Assembly (NCBI RefSeq): GCF_026684035.1
Contig: NZ_CP113361.1
Location: 1,612,001-1,676,000 of the forward strand
Source: Methanogenium organophilum
GTDB taxonomy: Archaea > Halobacteriota > Methanomicrobia > Methanomicrobiales > Methanomicrobiaceae
Reading direction: 5' to 3'
DNA length: 64,000 bases
Positions 53,565 through 62,826 of the stretch are shown here, in pieces. Both the position numbers and the translations under genes were made by a program. The notes beneath the pieces are model-generated. The model made no database searches. It saw only the letters and a program-made list of their open reading frames with translations, and was not told the origin of the DNA. Each line of letters begins with the position of its first letter. Position 1 is the stretch's first letter.

Positions 53565-54224
53565 TTACGGGAGGGGAACAGAGGGCTCCTCTCGTATTTC
53601 CCCTTCTTCTTTTCTGATTTTATCCTCGCTGAGGCACGTGTGTATCATCTCCCGCAGACGATAGAGGGTCTGCGTCTCTGCATATCCGCTCCCCTGCCAT
53701 CGAATGACACCACCCGCGTCAATGAGGTACACGTATGCGAGTGAATGGTCCTGTATTTCAAGGGGTCCTGTCAGTTCAGATGCGCTGCTATAGATGGTCA
53801 TCACATAGTCGTGGTTTGCAGCCGGGATGCCTGAACGCATGCCGCTGTCAATCATTTTTCGCATCGGCCTCCAGATAGCTGATGTGATCACGGGAATTTC
53901 ATAGATGGCGATGTTTTCTGCGTCATGAAATTCCTCCTTTATGGGGTTCACCCAGGAATCAATCATATCCTGTGCTTCCCGAACAAATGCCACGACAATG
54001 AGTGCTGGTGCACCTCTTGCTGCATCAGGGAGTGTTTTTTTCTTTCCGGACAGTGTTTCTGCGGTAATTTCCGGAAACCGGAATCCTGTCACCATGGGGG
54101 GTGAATAGTTTTTCTGTATGATGAATCTGTCGGGTATCCCGTGTATCGGCGGGTATGGTGGATATTGTGCTGCATAATCTGTTGGACTTGCAGGGGGCCG
54201 TGCCCTCTTCTCCGAAATAGGCAA
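53565..54224 (-). CDS. ATP10-like thioredoxin-fold protein
   Basis: The 219-residue product has a possible TTG start at 54224, which is uncertain; a later start near 54095 (MVTGFRFPEIT) is possible. From there on it shows a thioredoxin-like fold with the plan of ATP10-type proteins: FPEITAETLSGKKKTLPDAA, ALIVVAFVREAQDMIDSW and LAYVYLIDAGGVIRWQGSGYA. No redox-active CxxC is seen. Upstream on the same strand lies a peroxiredoxin gene. Confidence 0.6.
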   Translation of the reverse strand: MPISEKRARPPASPTDYAAQYPPYPPIHGIPDRFIIQKNYSPPMVTGFRFPEITAETLSGKKKTLPDAARGAPALIVVAFVREAQDMIDSWVNPIKEEFHDAENIAIYEIPVITSAIWRPMRKMIDSGMRSGIPAANHDYVMTIYSSASELTGPLEIQDHSLAYVYLIDAGGVIRWQGSGYAETQTLYRLREMIHTCLSEDKIRKEEGEIREEPSVPLP

Positions 54225-54319
54225 AAATTGTGGGTATCGGGGGTGTGGCTGTCTCTGCCGGAATTGCTGTAGCGTCCGGGTTGATGTTTTGAAAAGGAAA
54301 TAACAGAAAAAAATACTAT

Positions 54320-54802
54320 TCAGCCGGATATCTCCTGTAGTTCCTCCAGCCTCTCCTTCACGGCTTTCACATGGCCGGTCACCCGTACCCGTGGCCAGAC
54401 TTCACGGATGGTGGCATCCGGTCCGATGATATAGGTCGTTCGCACTATCCCCGGTATCTCCCGTCCAAGTATTCGTTTGGGCTGCCATGCATGGTACTCT
54501 TCAATGACTCTGTGGGATTCATCGGAGAGAAGTATGATCTTCAGACCATGGGTGCCGGCGAACTTTGCATGACTTGTGCACGAATCTGCACTGATTCCGA
54601 TTATTTCTGCGTTGAGGTGGGAAAATGCAGTAAGTTCCTCATTGAACCCCTTTGCCTCTGTCGTGCATCCGGGTGTATTGTCCCTTGGGTAAAAATAGAG
54701 GATGACCCATTTCCCGGCGAAGGCGTTCAGACAGATTTCAGTATTGTCCTTGTCCGGAAGGCAGAATGCCGGAGCCGGACTCCCGATGGATAGTACCTCC
54801 AT
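54320..54802 (-). CDS. bcp: Peroxiredoxin, Bcp/PrxQ type
   Basis: The 160-residue protein has the peroxidatic C46 in YPRDNTPGCTTEAKGF. The residue five positions later, where PrxQ usually has the resolving cysteine, is not Cys, so it may be a 1-Cys type. It reduces peroxides with thiols. The promoter carries a palindrome over the TATA-like sequence. The ATP10-like gene follows 95 bp downstream. Confidence 0.92.
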   Translation of the reverse strand: MEVLSIGSPAPAFCLPDKDNTEICLNAFAGKWVILYFYPRDNTPGCTTEAKGFNEELTAFSHLNAEIIGISADSCTSHAKFAGTHGLKIILLSDESHRVIEEYHAWQPKRILGREIPGIVRTTYIIGPDATIREVWPRVRVTGHVKAVKERLEELQEISG

Positions 54803-54831
54803 AATTCATCCCTGGTGGAGTAGCAGGCGCG

Positions 54832-54847
54832 ATACTATTTATAGTAT
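54832..54847 (-). promoter_or_regulatory. Palindrome overlapping the TATA-like sequence of bcp
   Basis: ATACTAT-TT-ATAGTAT is perfect with 7-bp arms, 30-45 bp before the bcp start. It contains a TATA-like ACTATAAATAG on the minus strand. A regulator bound here would block TBP access. Confidence 0.5.
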
Positions 54848-55120
54848 TTCTCCTGGTTCGGGTATTTCGATGGCATTGTATCCTGTTGTTTGGGGATTTT
54901 CATGGCTTGAATGGCGCAGCAGTCTTCGGAGAGAAGCGTCACTTCGGATACGCATCTCCCCGGGTGACGTTCCAAAGAAATATCTCCGGTATTCTTCAAT
55001 TGATCCTGAATACAGAACGATGCCCGTATGGTTCGTTAATTTTTGATATCTCAGTTAAATTGACAATGTTGCCAATTATTTGGCCAAAATGGAGGGATAT
55101 CGGGTCTAATGTCGTTAACG

Positions 55121-55131
55121 TCTATATAATA
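55121..55131 (+). promoter_or_regulatory. TATA-like element of the histidine kinase gene
   Basis: CTATATAATAT lies about 25-33 bp before the ATG at 55154, which suggests a leaderless transcript for the three-gene unit. Confidence 0.5.
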
Positions 55132-55153
55132 TTAATGAAAAATACAACATGGT

Positions 55154-57103
55154 ATGAAACTTCAGACAAGAGTTCTTGTCGTTTACCTCTGCATTGCAGT
55201 CATGGTGATTGCTCTTGTCGGAATTTTTCTCCCTGTTACTCTTAATCAGCAGAGCCTTGATACTGTCACCGGAAATACGAATCAGCAGCTTGCTCTTGTG
55301 GATTACTCTCTTTCCGGTTTTATCAGCAGCATGAAGGGCCATGTTCTTGAAATATCTCTCTATCCGGTCGTACGAAACCCGGATGATGAATCCTTCACTA
55401 ATTTCCTGAATGCCGATGAAGACACCTTCGCGTATGCCGTAACGGAAGAAGAGCAGGAGATAATCACGATATTTAACAGCTTTCGTACAACGAATCAGTA
55501 CGTCAATTCCGTCTATATGGGAAGGGAAAACGGAGCATTCGTCCGTTCGCACGAGCGTGCACAGCCCACGGCATATGATCCGCGGGAACGCCCGTGGTAT
55601 ATCCTTGCAGCACAACATCCGGATTCCGTTATCGTGACAGAACCATATTCTTCCCTTACCACGCAGGATGTGAATATCGGTGTGGTAAAAGCGCTTCTTG
55701 ATGAAAACGGCACGGTATACGGGGTCGTCGGTGCTGATATCACCCTTACCAACATGACAGATTATGTCACCGGGTTTGATCCGGGATGGGGCGGCGAAAT
55801 CATCATTGTCGATACTACCGGGGTCATCCTCTCCGGGCAGGACCCGTCCTATCTCTTTATGGATATCGGCGAAGTTCTTCATGAGAAGAGATCCGAATTT
55901 ATGGACACCGATTCCGGCACGATCCTGCTGAACGGTAATTATCTGATCTATTATACCTCCCCTGAACTCGGGTGGAAACTGGGGATGTTCATCCCTGCCT
56001 CGGAAATTCAAAAAGAAACGAATGAAGCAATATTTACGGTCCTGACGTATCTGTTCGCAGCGCTCATTCTCCTGAGCGCATTTTCCCTGTATTATCTTCG
56101 CCGGGAGATCATCAGGCCCCTGTCGGATCTCACGGATGTCAGCAGAACGATTGCCGAAACGGGTGATCTCGATCAGGAGATTCCTCTCACGGGCACCGAT
56201 GAGATCGGCGTTCTTGCCCGTTCCCTGAAAGATATGGTGGAAAGACTCCATTCGGATGAAGTAAAGCTCAATGAAGCCCTGAAGTGTGAGAGGGAGGCGC
56301 AATCGGCACTAAAAGTGGCGCATGACGAGCTTGAAGAGAAAGTCAGTGAACGGACACGCGAGCTTGCCGAAGTGAACGAACACCTGAAAGAGCTTGACCG
56401 GTTAAAATCGATGTTTATTGCCACCATGAGTCATGAACTAAGAACACCCCTGAATTCTATAATTGGGTTCTCCGGTATTCTTCTGAAAGGCTGGAGCGGC
56501 GACATCAATGAAGAACAGATAAAACAGCTGACAATTATCGATAGCAGCGCACGTCACCTGCTGGGGCTTATAAACGATGTTATCGATATCAGTAAAATAG
56601 AGGCGGGTACGATTGAATTATCTCTCTCTTCGTATGATCTGGTCCCGGTCATATCCGACGTCCTCTTATCATTCAGGGAGAGTGCAAATGAACAAAAGAT
56701 TGCGTTGTATACGGACATCCCCGAAACGCTGGAGATCTTCGGAGACGAACGGAGGACAAAACAGATCCTCATCAACCTCATCGGAAATGCCTTTAAATTT
56801 ACCGATGGGGGCTCTGTTACGGTTACGGCCGGAACGGATGGCGATACCGTACATATTTCAGTAACGGATACCGGCATAGGCATTCCCGAGGGGAGTGTAC
56901 AGAGACTGTTCAAGCCGTTCATCCGCGTGCGCACAGAAGGAAGAATGACCGAAGGTACCGGCCTGGGGCTCTATCTTTCCCGGAAGCTTGCACGGGCTCT
57001 GGGAGGGGAGATAACCGTTGCAAGCAGTCCCGGCGAGGGAAGTGAATTCACCGTAATTCTTCCGCTGGAGAGTGAGAACATTGACAAAGATCCTGATTAT
57101 TGA
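55154..57103 (+). CDS. Sensor histidine kinase (dCache, HAMP, HisKA, HATPase)
   Basis: The 649-residue protein has TM helix 1 near residues 8-28 and a Cache-type external domain (about 35-290; RPWYILAAQHPDSVIVTEP). TM helix 2 follows (FAALILLSAFSLYYL), then HAMP and coiled coil. The HisKA phospho-acceptor is H427 in SHELRTPLNSIIGF. The ATPase boxes are LINLIGNAFKFTDGG, DTGIGIPEG and GTGLGLYLSRKLA. It overlaps the start of the response regulator gene, so they form a two-component unit. Confidence 0.93.
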   Translation: MKLQTRVLVVYLCIAVMVIALVGIFLPVTLNQQSLDTVTGNTNQQLALVDYSLSGFISSMKGHVLEISLYPVVRNPDDESFTNFLNADEDTFAYAVTEEEQEIITIFNSFRTTNQYVNSVYMGRENGAFVRSHERAQPTAYDPRERPWYILAAQHPDSVIVTEPYSSLTTQDVNIGVVKALLDENGTVYGVVGADITLTNMTDYVTGFDPGWGGEIIIVDTTGVILSGQDPSYLFMDIGEVLHEKRSEFMDTDSGTILLNGNYLIYYTSPELGWKLGMFIPASEIQKETNEAIFTVLTYLFAALILLSAFSLYYLRREIIRPLSDLTDVSRTIAETGDLDQEIPLTGTDEIGVLARSLKDMVERLHSDEVKLNEALKCEREAQSALKVAHDELEEKVSERTRELAEVNEHLKELDRLKSMFIATMSHELRTPLNSIIGFSGILLKGWSGDINEEQIKQLTIIDSSARHLLGLINDVIDISKIEAGTIELSLSSYDLVPVISDVLLSFRESANEQKIALYTDIPETLEIFGDERRTKQILINLIGNAFKFTDGGSVTVTAGTDGDTVHISVTDTGIGIPEGSVQRLFKPFIRVRTEGRMTEGTGLGLYLSRKLARALGGEITVASSPGEGSEFTVILPLESENIDKDPDY

Positions 57104-57440
57104 AGACAATCCGAATAACCTGTACCTGATTCGTTTTATCCTGAACCAGTATGATTATGAGGTAATTGAGGCAGAATCAGGAGAAGAGGGTGTCCGGAAG
57201 GCTGAAGCTGAAGTACCCGATCTCATCGTAATGGATATCCGGTTGCCGGGTATAGATGGATTCGAAGCGACACGCCTTATTCGGGAATCGGAGACAACGG
57301 CTGAAATCCCCGTAATCGCCCTGACGTCGTATGCTATGGCAGGAGACCGGGAGAGAATTCTTTCTCTCGGATGCACCGGATATATTGAAAAACCCATTGA
57401 ACCCGATACCATTATTGCACAGCTCACTCACTATCTGTAA
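57072..57440 (+). CDS. Receiver-domain response regulator
   Basis: The 122-residue stand-alone receiver has acidic pocket E11-D12, phospho-acceptor D55 (LIVMDIRLPG), a switch threonine in VIALTSYA and lysine in YIEKPIEP. It starts within the end of the kinase gene; a GTG at 57072 or a TTG at 57081 with GGAGAG upstream could initiate it. It most likely takes phosphate from the kinase at 55154. Confidence 0.9.
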   Translation: MRTLTKILIIEDNPNNLYLIRFILNQYDYEVIEAESGEEGVRKAEAEVPDLIVMDIRLPGIDGFEATRLIRESETTAEIPVIALTSYAMAGDRERILSLGCTGYIEKPIEPDTIIAQLTHYL

Positions 57441-57450
57441 TGGAGCATAG

Positions 57451-58605
57451 ATGAAAATTCTTATCGCTGATGATAAAACGGAAAACCGGTATCTCCTGGA
57501 GTCGGCTCTCCATGCAGGCGGATATGAGGTAATTTCAGCGATAAACGGATATGAAGCACTTGAAGTCCTGCATACGACTCCGGTGGATATGATCATCACC
57601 GATATCCTGATGCCCAGAATGGATGGTTTTCAGCTGTGCCGGCTGGTAAAAGGCGATGAGAACCTGAAGAAGATCCCATTAATCTTCTACACCGCATCGT
57701 ATTCGACAGCCGATGATGTGAAATTCGGCCTCGAACTGGGGGCGGAAAGGTATATCCTCAAACCTATCGACCCGGAGGAATTCCTGGATATTATCGGGGA
57801 TATACTGCATGATGCCGATACGACTGTCCCTGTCAAACCGGTGATGGAGGGATATTCCGATAATCTCTATCTGCAGCAGTATTCACGAAGGGTCTTCCGT
57901 CAGCTCGAGACGAAGATTTCTGAGCTCGAAGGAATGAATGATGAGCTGACTGAATCCCAAACAGCACTCAAAGAAAGCGAAGAAAAGTTCTATACCCTCT
58001 TCAACAGTATCAGCGAATCCGTTTTTTTCCATGAGAACCGCCTGGAAAATGGAGGGAGTCGTATTATGGAGGTAAATGCTGCCTCCTGCAGGATGCTTGG
58101 GTATTCCCGTGACGAACTGGTGGATCTGGCGATTGAGGATCTATGCGGTTCGTTCATCGGCAAAGATGATCCCGGGGAAATGGCCTCCCTGCGCAGCGAC
58201 GGAAATGTATCCTTTGAATGCGATATGAAACGGAAAAACGGTTCCCTTATTCCGGTATCCGTCAAAGGCAGCCGTGTCGAAATGAACGGAGAGACGTACG
58301 GTCTATCCCTTGTCCGCGACCTGACCGCCGAGAAGGAGAGCAGGAAACGTGAAGAAGAGGCATTGAGAAATATCGAATGCAATCTGACGCAACTCGCAAT
58401 CCTGAACGATGAGATACGAAACCCTCTTGCGATAATCTCCGGCCTGATTACCTTTGAAGAGGATAAAATCTCTGAGGAGATACGAAATCAGGTTACGATA
58501 ATCAATGATATCGTCACGAAACTGGATCAGAGATGGCTCGAATCTGAAAAAATTCGTGATTTTTTACTGAAACATTACAATTTTATGCCTGAATACCGGG
58601 AATGA
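57451..58605 (+). CDS. Receiver-PAS protein with degenerate phosphoacceptor region
   Basis: The 384-residue protein has an N-terminal receiver (D51 in MIITDILMPRMDG), a PAS domain at about 175-300 (LFNSISESVFFHENRLENGG, VNAASCRMLGYSRDELV) and a coiled coil. A HisKA-like segment reads ILNDEIRNPLAIISGL, with N where the H-box histidine would be. No HATPase domain follows. It lies 10 bp after the receiver gene, so it belongs to the same operon. It probably acts as an adaptor or a regulated sensor rather than a kinase. Confidence 0.85.
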   Translation: MKILIADDKTENRYLLESALHAGGYEVISAINGYEALEVLHTTPVDMIITDILMPRMDGFQLCRLVKGDENLKKIPLIFYTASYSTADDVKFGLELGAERYILKPIDPEEFLDIIGDILHDADTTVPVKPVMEGYSDNLYLQQYSRRVFRQLETKISELEGMNDELTESQTALKESEEKFYTLFNSISESVFFHENRLENGGSRIMEVNAASCRMLGYSRDELVDLAIEDLCGSFIGKDDPGEMASLRSDGNVSFECDMKRKNGSLIPVSVKGSRVEMNGETYGLSLVRDLTAEKESRKREEEALRNIECNLTQLAILNDEIRNPLAIISGLITFEEDKISEEIRNQVTIINDIVTKLDQRWLESEKIRDFLLKHYNFMPEYRE

Positions 58606-58927
58606 GAGTCTCCCCGATTCGTGGTTAAGACCATGCGGCAACGGCTCCCGATCATCGTCGGGAAGTGTGTCGGGACGCACCCGGAACGGCCGACGCCGCG
58701 TTCGCGCTTTTACCGGTTTCGCCCCGCATGGTGCAGGAAAGAGCGTGGTGTCACGCAGGATTGGGATGAACGATTATCTTTCGGTCTTTCACGGCACGGT
58801 CATACGCTTCCCATGTCATATTCGAATAATTCAGAATATATCTATTTCGATATGTAATTTGTGTGACTAAATTAACAAATCTTTTTTACTACTGCTACTA
58901 ATCTTAAAAAACGTGTGAAGTGATACC
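58606..58927. other. Intergenic region upstream of the ABC importer
   Basis: About 320 bp. The first part (58620-58800) is GC-rich with a short open frame (58621-58857) that I cannot assign; it may be a relic. The last 60 bp are AT-rich with a poly-T stretch, probably the promoter of the importer operon. Confidence 0.4.
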
Positions 58928-60067
58928 ATGAAACGAAGTGGTTTGTTTATTGCCGCCGTGTGCGGCCTGATTCTCGCCGTCGCCCTCTGTGCGGGCTGTA
59001 CGGATACCTCATCTTCTGCTGCGGCACCTTCCGGTGACGCCGGTGCATCCGATGCCACAATGACCATCACGGACGGGATGGGCCGTACGGTCACCGTCCC
59101 GGTGTCCCCGGACCGTGTCGTCTGTTCCGGGCCCGGGTGTCTGCGCTATCTGACCTATTTACAGGCAGAAGACCATGTTGTCGGTGTGGATGATATTGAG
59201 ATTAAAGAGAACATCTTTGATGCACGGCCCTACGCCATCGCAAACCCGCAGTTCTCCTCGATGCCGATGATCGGTGAATTCCGCGGCAATGATGACCCGG
59301 AGAAGGTTGTCGCCTGCAACCCCGATGTGATCTTCAAGACATACTGCACTGAAGCGTCAGAGGCTGACGAACTGCAGGAGAAGACCGGCATTCCGGTGGT
59401 TGCCCTCCAGTATGGTGACCTTGGGAACAACCGTGCACTGATGGATGAGTCGCTGCGCCTGATGGGTACAGTCATGGGCAACGACGATCGTGCCGAAGCG
59501 GTAATCGCCTATTTCGACACCCTCACTGCAGATCTGAAATCCCGGACGGAAGGCATTGCAGAAGAAGACCAGCCGACGGTATTCATCGGCGGTGTTGCCC
59601 ATGCCGGACCGCATGGTTTCCAGTCTACACAGCCTACTTATCCGCCATTCATCTTTGTGAATGCCCGTATGCTCTCTGATGGACCTCAGACGTCGTACGC
59701 CGATATTGCACAGGAGAAGATCATCGCCTTTGATCCGGACGTCATCTTCGTGGACCTCTCTACGCTGCAGACAACGCCCTCGGCCATCGATGAACTGAAA
59801 GACGACCCGTCATATGCCGCAATGACTGCCGTACAGGCAGATGAGGTGTATGGTGTGCTGCCGTATAACTGGTATACCGCAAACCAGGGCTCAGTGATGG
59901 CAGATGCCTACTTTATCGGAACAGTGCTCTACCCGGAGGAATTCTCAGACGTTGACCCGGCAGAGAAAGCAGATGAGATCTACACCTTCCTTGTGGGAGA
60001 ACCGGTCTTTGATGAGATGGACAGTCTCTTTGACAATCAGGCATTCAAACGGATCAGCCTGGAATGA
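58928..60067 (+). CDS. ABC transporter substrate-binding lipoprotein (Fe-siderophore/cobalamin type)
   Basis: The 379-residue protein has a signal peptide with lipobox ALCAGC at about residue 20-25, a low-complexity linker (SSSAAAPSGDAGASDA), then TDGMGRTVTVPVSPDRVVCS, typical of periplasmic-binding proteins for iron complexes or B12. NPDVIFKTYC and FDPDVIFVDLSTL are the paired Rossmann-lobe motifs. It captures the ligand outside the cell and delivers it to the permease. The ligand itself cannot be read from the sequence. Confidence 0.9.
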   Translation: MKRSGLFIAAVCGLILAVALCAGCTDTSSSAAAPSGDAGASDATMTITDGMGRTVTVPVSPDRVVCSGPGCLRYLTYLQAEDHVVGVDDIEIKENIFDARPYAIANPQFSSMPMIGEFRGNDDPEKVVACNPDVIFKTYCTEASEADELQEKTGIPVVALQYGDLGNNRALMDESLRLMGTVMGNDDRAEAVIAYFDTLTADLKSRTEGIAEEDQPTVFIGGVAHAGPHGFQSTQPTYPPFIFVNARMLSDGPQTSYADIAQEKIIAFDPDVIFVDLSTLQTTPSAIDELKDDPSYAAMTAVQADEVYGVLPYNWYTANQGSVMADAYFIGTVLYPEEFSDVDPAEKADEIYTFLVGEPVFDEMDSLFDNQAFKRISLE

Positions 60068-60154
60068 CCAACACACCTTTTTTTCAGAAACTGGTAGCAG
60101 AAATGACTGGCTTTTTCGTGCAGCTATTCCTGCCTGCTATCAGGAGGTGCCCTG

Positions 60155-61222
60155 ATGCATTTTGCTGACGGGAAGATCCCGGAGGGATATCTCAAATACA
60201 CCGGCAGAAAGGTGACCGTCATCGCCATTGGCATCGTAGTGCTCCTCATTATGCTTGTGGTCTCCATTGCCGTCGGTGCGGTCGAGATCCCGGTGAAATC
60301 GGTGATCGGCACCCTTTCCGGAATGGCCACTGATCCGCTCTATGACCGGATCATCTGGAATATCCGGCTGCCGCAGGTGCTTGCCGCCGTCGTGGCGGGA
60401 GCGGGCCTTGCGATTTCAGGCTTGGCGATGCAGTCGGTACTGCGCAATCCGCTGGCGTCACCCCAAACCCTCGGCATCTCCCATGCCGCCGCCTTCGGTG
60501 CCGCCTTCTCCGTTATCATACTGGGTACCGGTACGATGCGCAGCAGCGGGGCGGATGCGATTGTGCTTGACAATCCCTACATTACCACGATGTTTGCCTT
60601 CCTCTTCTGCCTTATCGCAACCGGCATCATCATCGGGATATCCCGTATCAGGGCCTCATCGCCCGAGGTGATGGTGCTTGCCGGTGTCGCTATCAGTTCG
60701 CTCGCTTTTGCGGGGACGATGTTTCTGCAGTACTTTGCCGATGACGTCCAGCTCGCAGCAGTCGTCTTCTGGACGTTCGGCGACGTGGGCCGTGCCGGGT
60801 GGAATGAGCTGTTCATCATGACGATCGTCGTCGTGCTGGCACTACTCTATTTCTTCCTGAAACGCTGGGACTTTAATGCGATCGACGCCGGAGACGAGAC
60901 CGCAAAAGGTCTTGGCGTCAACGTCGGCCGCGAGCGGATCGTGGGAATGGTCGTTGCCTCGTTTGTCACCGCGGTTATCGTGGCGTTTTTGGGTGTCATC
61001 GGGTTCGTGGGGCTCGTCTGCCCCCATATGGTCCGTCCAATAATAGGCGACGACCACCGCTACCTTCTGCCCGGTACCTGTGTCTGTGGAGCACTCCTGC
61101 TTCTCGCATCTGACACGGCGGCCCGGCTCATCCTGGCGCCGCATATCCTGCCGGTTGCGATTCTCACCGCATTTATGGGAGCTCCGGTATTCCTCTACCT
61201 GATTGTCAGGGGGCGTTCATAG
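60155..61222 (+). CDS. ABC transporter permease, FecCD family
   Basis: The 355-residue membrane protein has about nine or ten TM helices and the FecCD motifs WNIRLPQVLAAVVAGAGLAI, NPLASPQTLGISHAAAFGA, and FLGVIGFVGLVCPHMVRPII. It forms the homodimeric channel of an iron-complex or cobalamin importer. The ATPase gene starts in its stop codon (TAGTG). Its start at 60155 lies 87 bp after the binding-protein gene. Confidence 0.93.
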   Translation: MHFADGKIPEGYLKYTGRKVTVIAIGIVVLLIMLVVSIAVGAVEIPVKSVIGTLSGMATDPLYDRIIWNIRLPQVLAAVVAGAGLAISGLAMQSVLRNPLASPQTLGISHAAAFGAAFSVIILGTGTMRSSGADAIVLDNPYITTMFAFLFCLIATGIIIGISRIRASSPEVMVLAGVAISSLAFAGTMFLQYFADDVQLAAVVFWTFGDVGRAGWNELFIMTIVVVLALLYFFLKRWDFNAIDAGDETAKGLGVNVGRERIVGMVVASFVTAVIVAFLGVIGFVGLVCPHMVRPIIGDDHRYLLPGTCVCGALLLLASDTAARLILAPHILPVAILTAFMGAPVFLYLIVRGRS

Positions 61223-62028
61223 TGATTCTTGACATTAACGGTGTATCCTTTACCTATCGCAGCTCTGATGTGCTGCACGACGTATCGTTTGCCGTACAGC
61301 CGGGAGAGGTGGTCTCCATTCTCGGCCCGAACGGGGTGGGAAAGACCACCCTTCTCCGGTGCATCAACACGATCCTCGCGCCGAAAACGGGCGAAATCCT
61401 CGTCGGGGAAGATAACATCCTCTCCCTCTCCCGGATGGAGGTGGCACGCCGTATCGGCTACGTGGCACAACAATGCGAGAAGGCCCGCCTTACGGTCTTC
61501 GACGCCATTTTGCTGGGACGTCGGCCGCATATGGGCTGGAGCGTCTCCGAGACCGATCTGAAGACGGTGGAGTCCGCTATCCGGATGCTGGAGCTCGAAG
61601 ACCTCACCCTGCGCTACATCGATGAGATGAGCGGGGGGGAACTCCAGAAGGTGAGCATCGCCCGTGCCCTGGTACAGGAACCCCGGCTTCTCCTTCTCGA
61701 TGAACCAACAAGCAGTCTTGACCTGAAAAACCAGATCGAGATCCTCTCCACCGTGCAGGCGGTAGTGAAGAGTCATCAGGTTTCAGCCGTCATGACGATG
61801 CATGACCTGAACCTTGCGATACGGTTTTCAGACCGGTTCATCCTCCTCAAAGGCGGGACAATATTTGAAGCAGGGGGCCGCGATGTCATCCGTCCGGAGA
61901 CGATTGAAGCGGTCTATGGCCTGCCTGTGCATGTGGAGACCGTTGCCGGCCATCCGGTGGTTATCCCGGACGGGATTGAGAAGAATGTTGTTCATGCTGC
62001 CGCACATGAGCAGCAGCACCAGACCTGA
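61222..62028 (+). CDS. ABC transporter ATPase, FecE/BtuD type
   Basis: The 268-residue protein starts with GTG overlapping the permease stop. Walker A is GPNGVGKTT, the Q-loop region is GYVAQQ, the signature is EMSGGELQKVSIARAL, Walker B is LLLLDEPTSSLDL and the switch His is in MTMHDLN. It powers the importer whose permease and binding protein precede it. Its tail is rich in His (VVHAAAHEQQHQT), which may bind metal. Confidence 0.94.
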   Translation: MILDINGVSFTYRSSDVLHDVSFAVQPGEVVSILGPNGVGKTTLLRCINTILAPKTGEILVGEDNILSLSRMEVARRIGYVAQQCEKARLTVFDAILLGRRPHMGWSVSETDLKTVESAIRMLELEDLTLRYIDEMSGGELQKVSIARALVQEPRLLLLDEPTSSLDLKNQIEILSTVQAVVKSHQVSAVMTMHDLNLAIRFSDRFILLKGGTIFEAGGRDVIRPETIEAVYGLPVHVETVAGHPVVIPDGIEKNVVHAAAHEQQHQT

Positions 62029-62102
62029 TACCCCTCTTTTTCCTGTTCTGGTTTTGCTCCGCAAGGAGAACCCTTATAACCGATTTTTACGCATATCAAC
62101 AT

Positions 62103-62819
62103 ATGAAATACAATCTGACCGGGGATAACCTGCAGTTTGTCACGATGGAGATTCAGCCGGGAGAGATGGTCTGGGCTGAAGCGGGCGCTCTTGTGTACAT
62201 GAGCGGTAATATCAACATGGAGGCAAAACTCCAGGGCGGTCTCCTGAAGGGTCTGAAACGCACCCTTGCAGGCGAATCCTTTATGGTAACGCATTTCTCC
62301 AGTGCAGGCGGTCCGGGACTGGTCTCGTTCGGCGGTAACTGTCCGGGAAAGATTGCGGCCATTGATATTACCGGAAAGGAGTTTATTGCCCAGAAGGATG
62401 CGTTCCTCTGTGCAGAAGAGAGCGTTAAATGGGAGATGGCGTTCCAGAAACGTCTGGGTTCTACGTTTTTTGGCGGGGAAGGATTAATTCTTCAGCACCT
62501 CTCCGGTGAAGGCATGGTCTTTTTGCATGCGGCAGGAGACCTCGTGGAAATCGACCTGGAAGCCGACCAGACCTACAAGGTGTCAACCGCCCATGTGGTT
62601 GGCTGGGAACCAACGGTCACCTACGACATCGAGGCGGCAGGCGGCATCAAGACCGCGATGTTCGGCGGGGAAGGGCTCTTCATGACGACACTGACCGGGC
62701 CCGGCAAGATCATCATCCAGTCCATGACCCTGCCACAGCTTGCAGATGCGGTGAAGCCCTTCCTTCCGACGCAGTCCTCTGGTGGGAACAGCAGCGGCGG
62801 ATTTGAACTGAAGTTCTGA
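62103..62819 (+). CDS. TIGR00266/AIM24-family protein
   Basis: The 238-residue protein starts MKYNLTGDNLQFVTMEIQPGE and shows GALVYMSGNINMEAKLQGG, FGGEGLILQHLSGEGMVFLHA and FGGEGLFMTTLTGPGKIIIQS, the internal glycine-rich repeats of the AIM24-like beta-trefoil family. Its function in archaea is unknown. A TATA-like CTTATAACC lies about 30 bp upstream. Confidence 0.88.
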   Translation: MKYNLTGDNLQFVTMEIQPGEMVWAEAGALVYMSGNINMEAKLQGGLLKGLKRTLAGESFMVTHFSSAGGPGLVSFGGNCPGKIAAIDITGKEFIAQKDAFLCAEESVKWEMAFQKRLGSTFFGGEGLILQHLSGEGMVFLHAAGDLVEIDLEADQTYKVSTAHVVGWEPTVTYDIEAAGGIKTAMFGGEGLFMTTLTGPGKIIIQSMTLPQLADAVKPFLPTQSSGGNSSGGFELKF

Positions 62820-62826
62820 TGTGTGT

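Noticed and set aside
55115-56302. Long open frame antisense to the histidine kinase gene
   Set aside because: It covers the sensor domain of a clear kinase and shows no conserved features.
58621-58857. 78-codon frame upstream of the ABC importer
   Set aside because: No family, no ribosome site; it may be a relic at most, so it is only mentioned in the gap entry.
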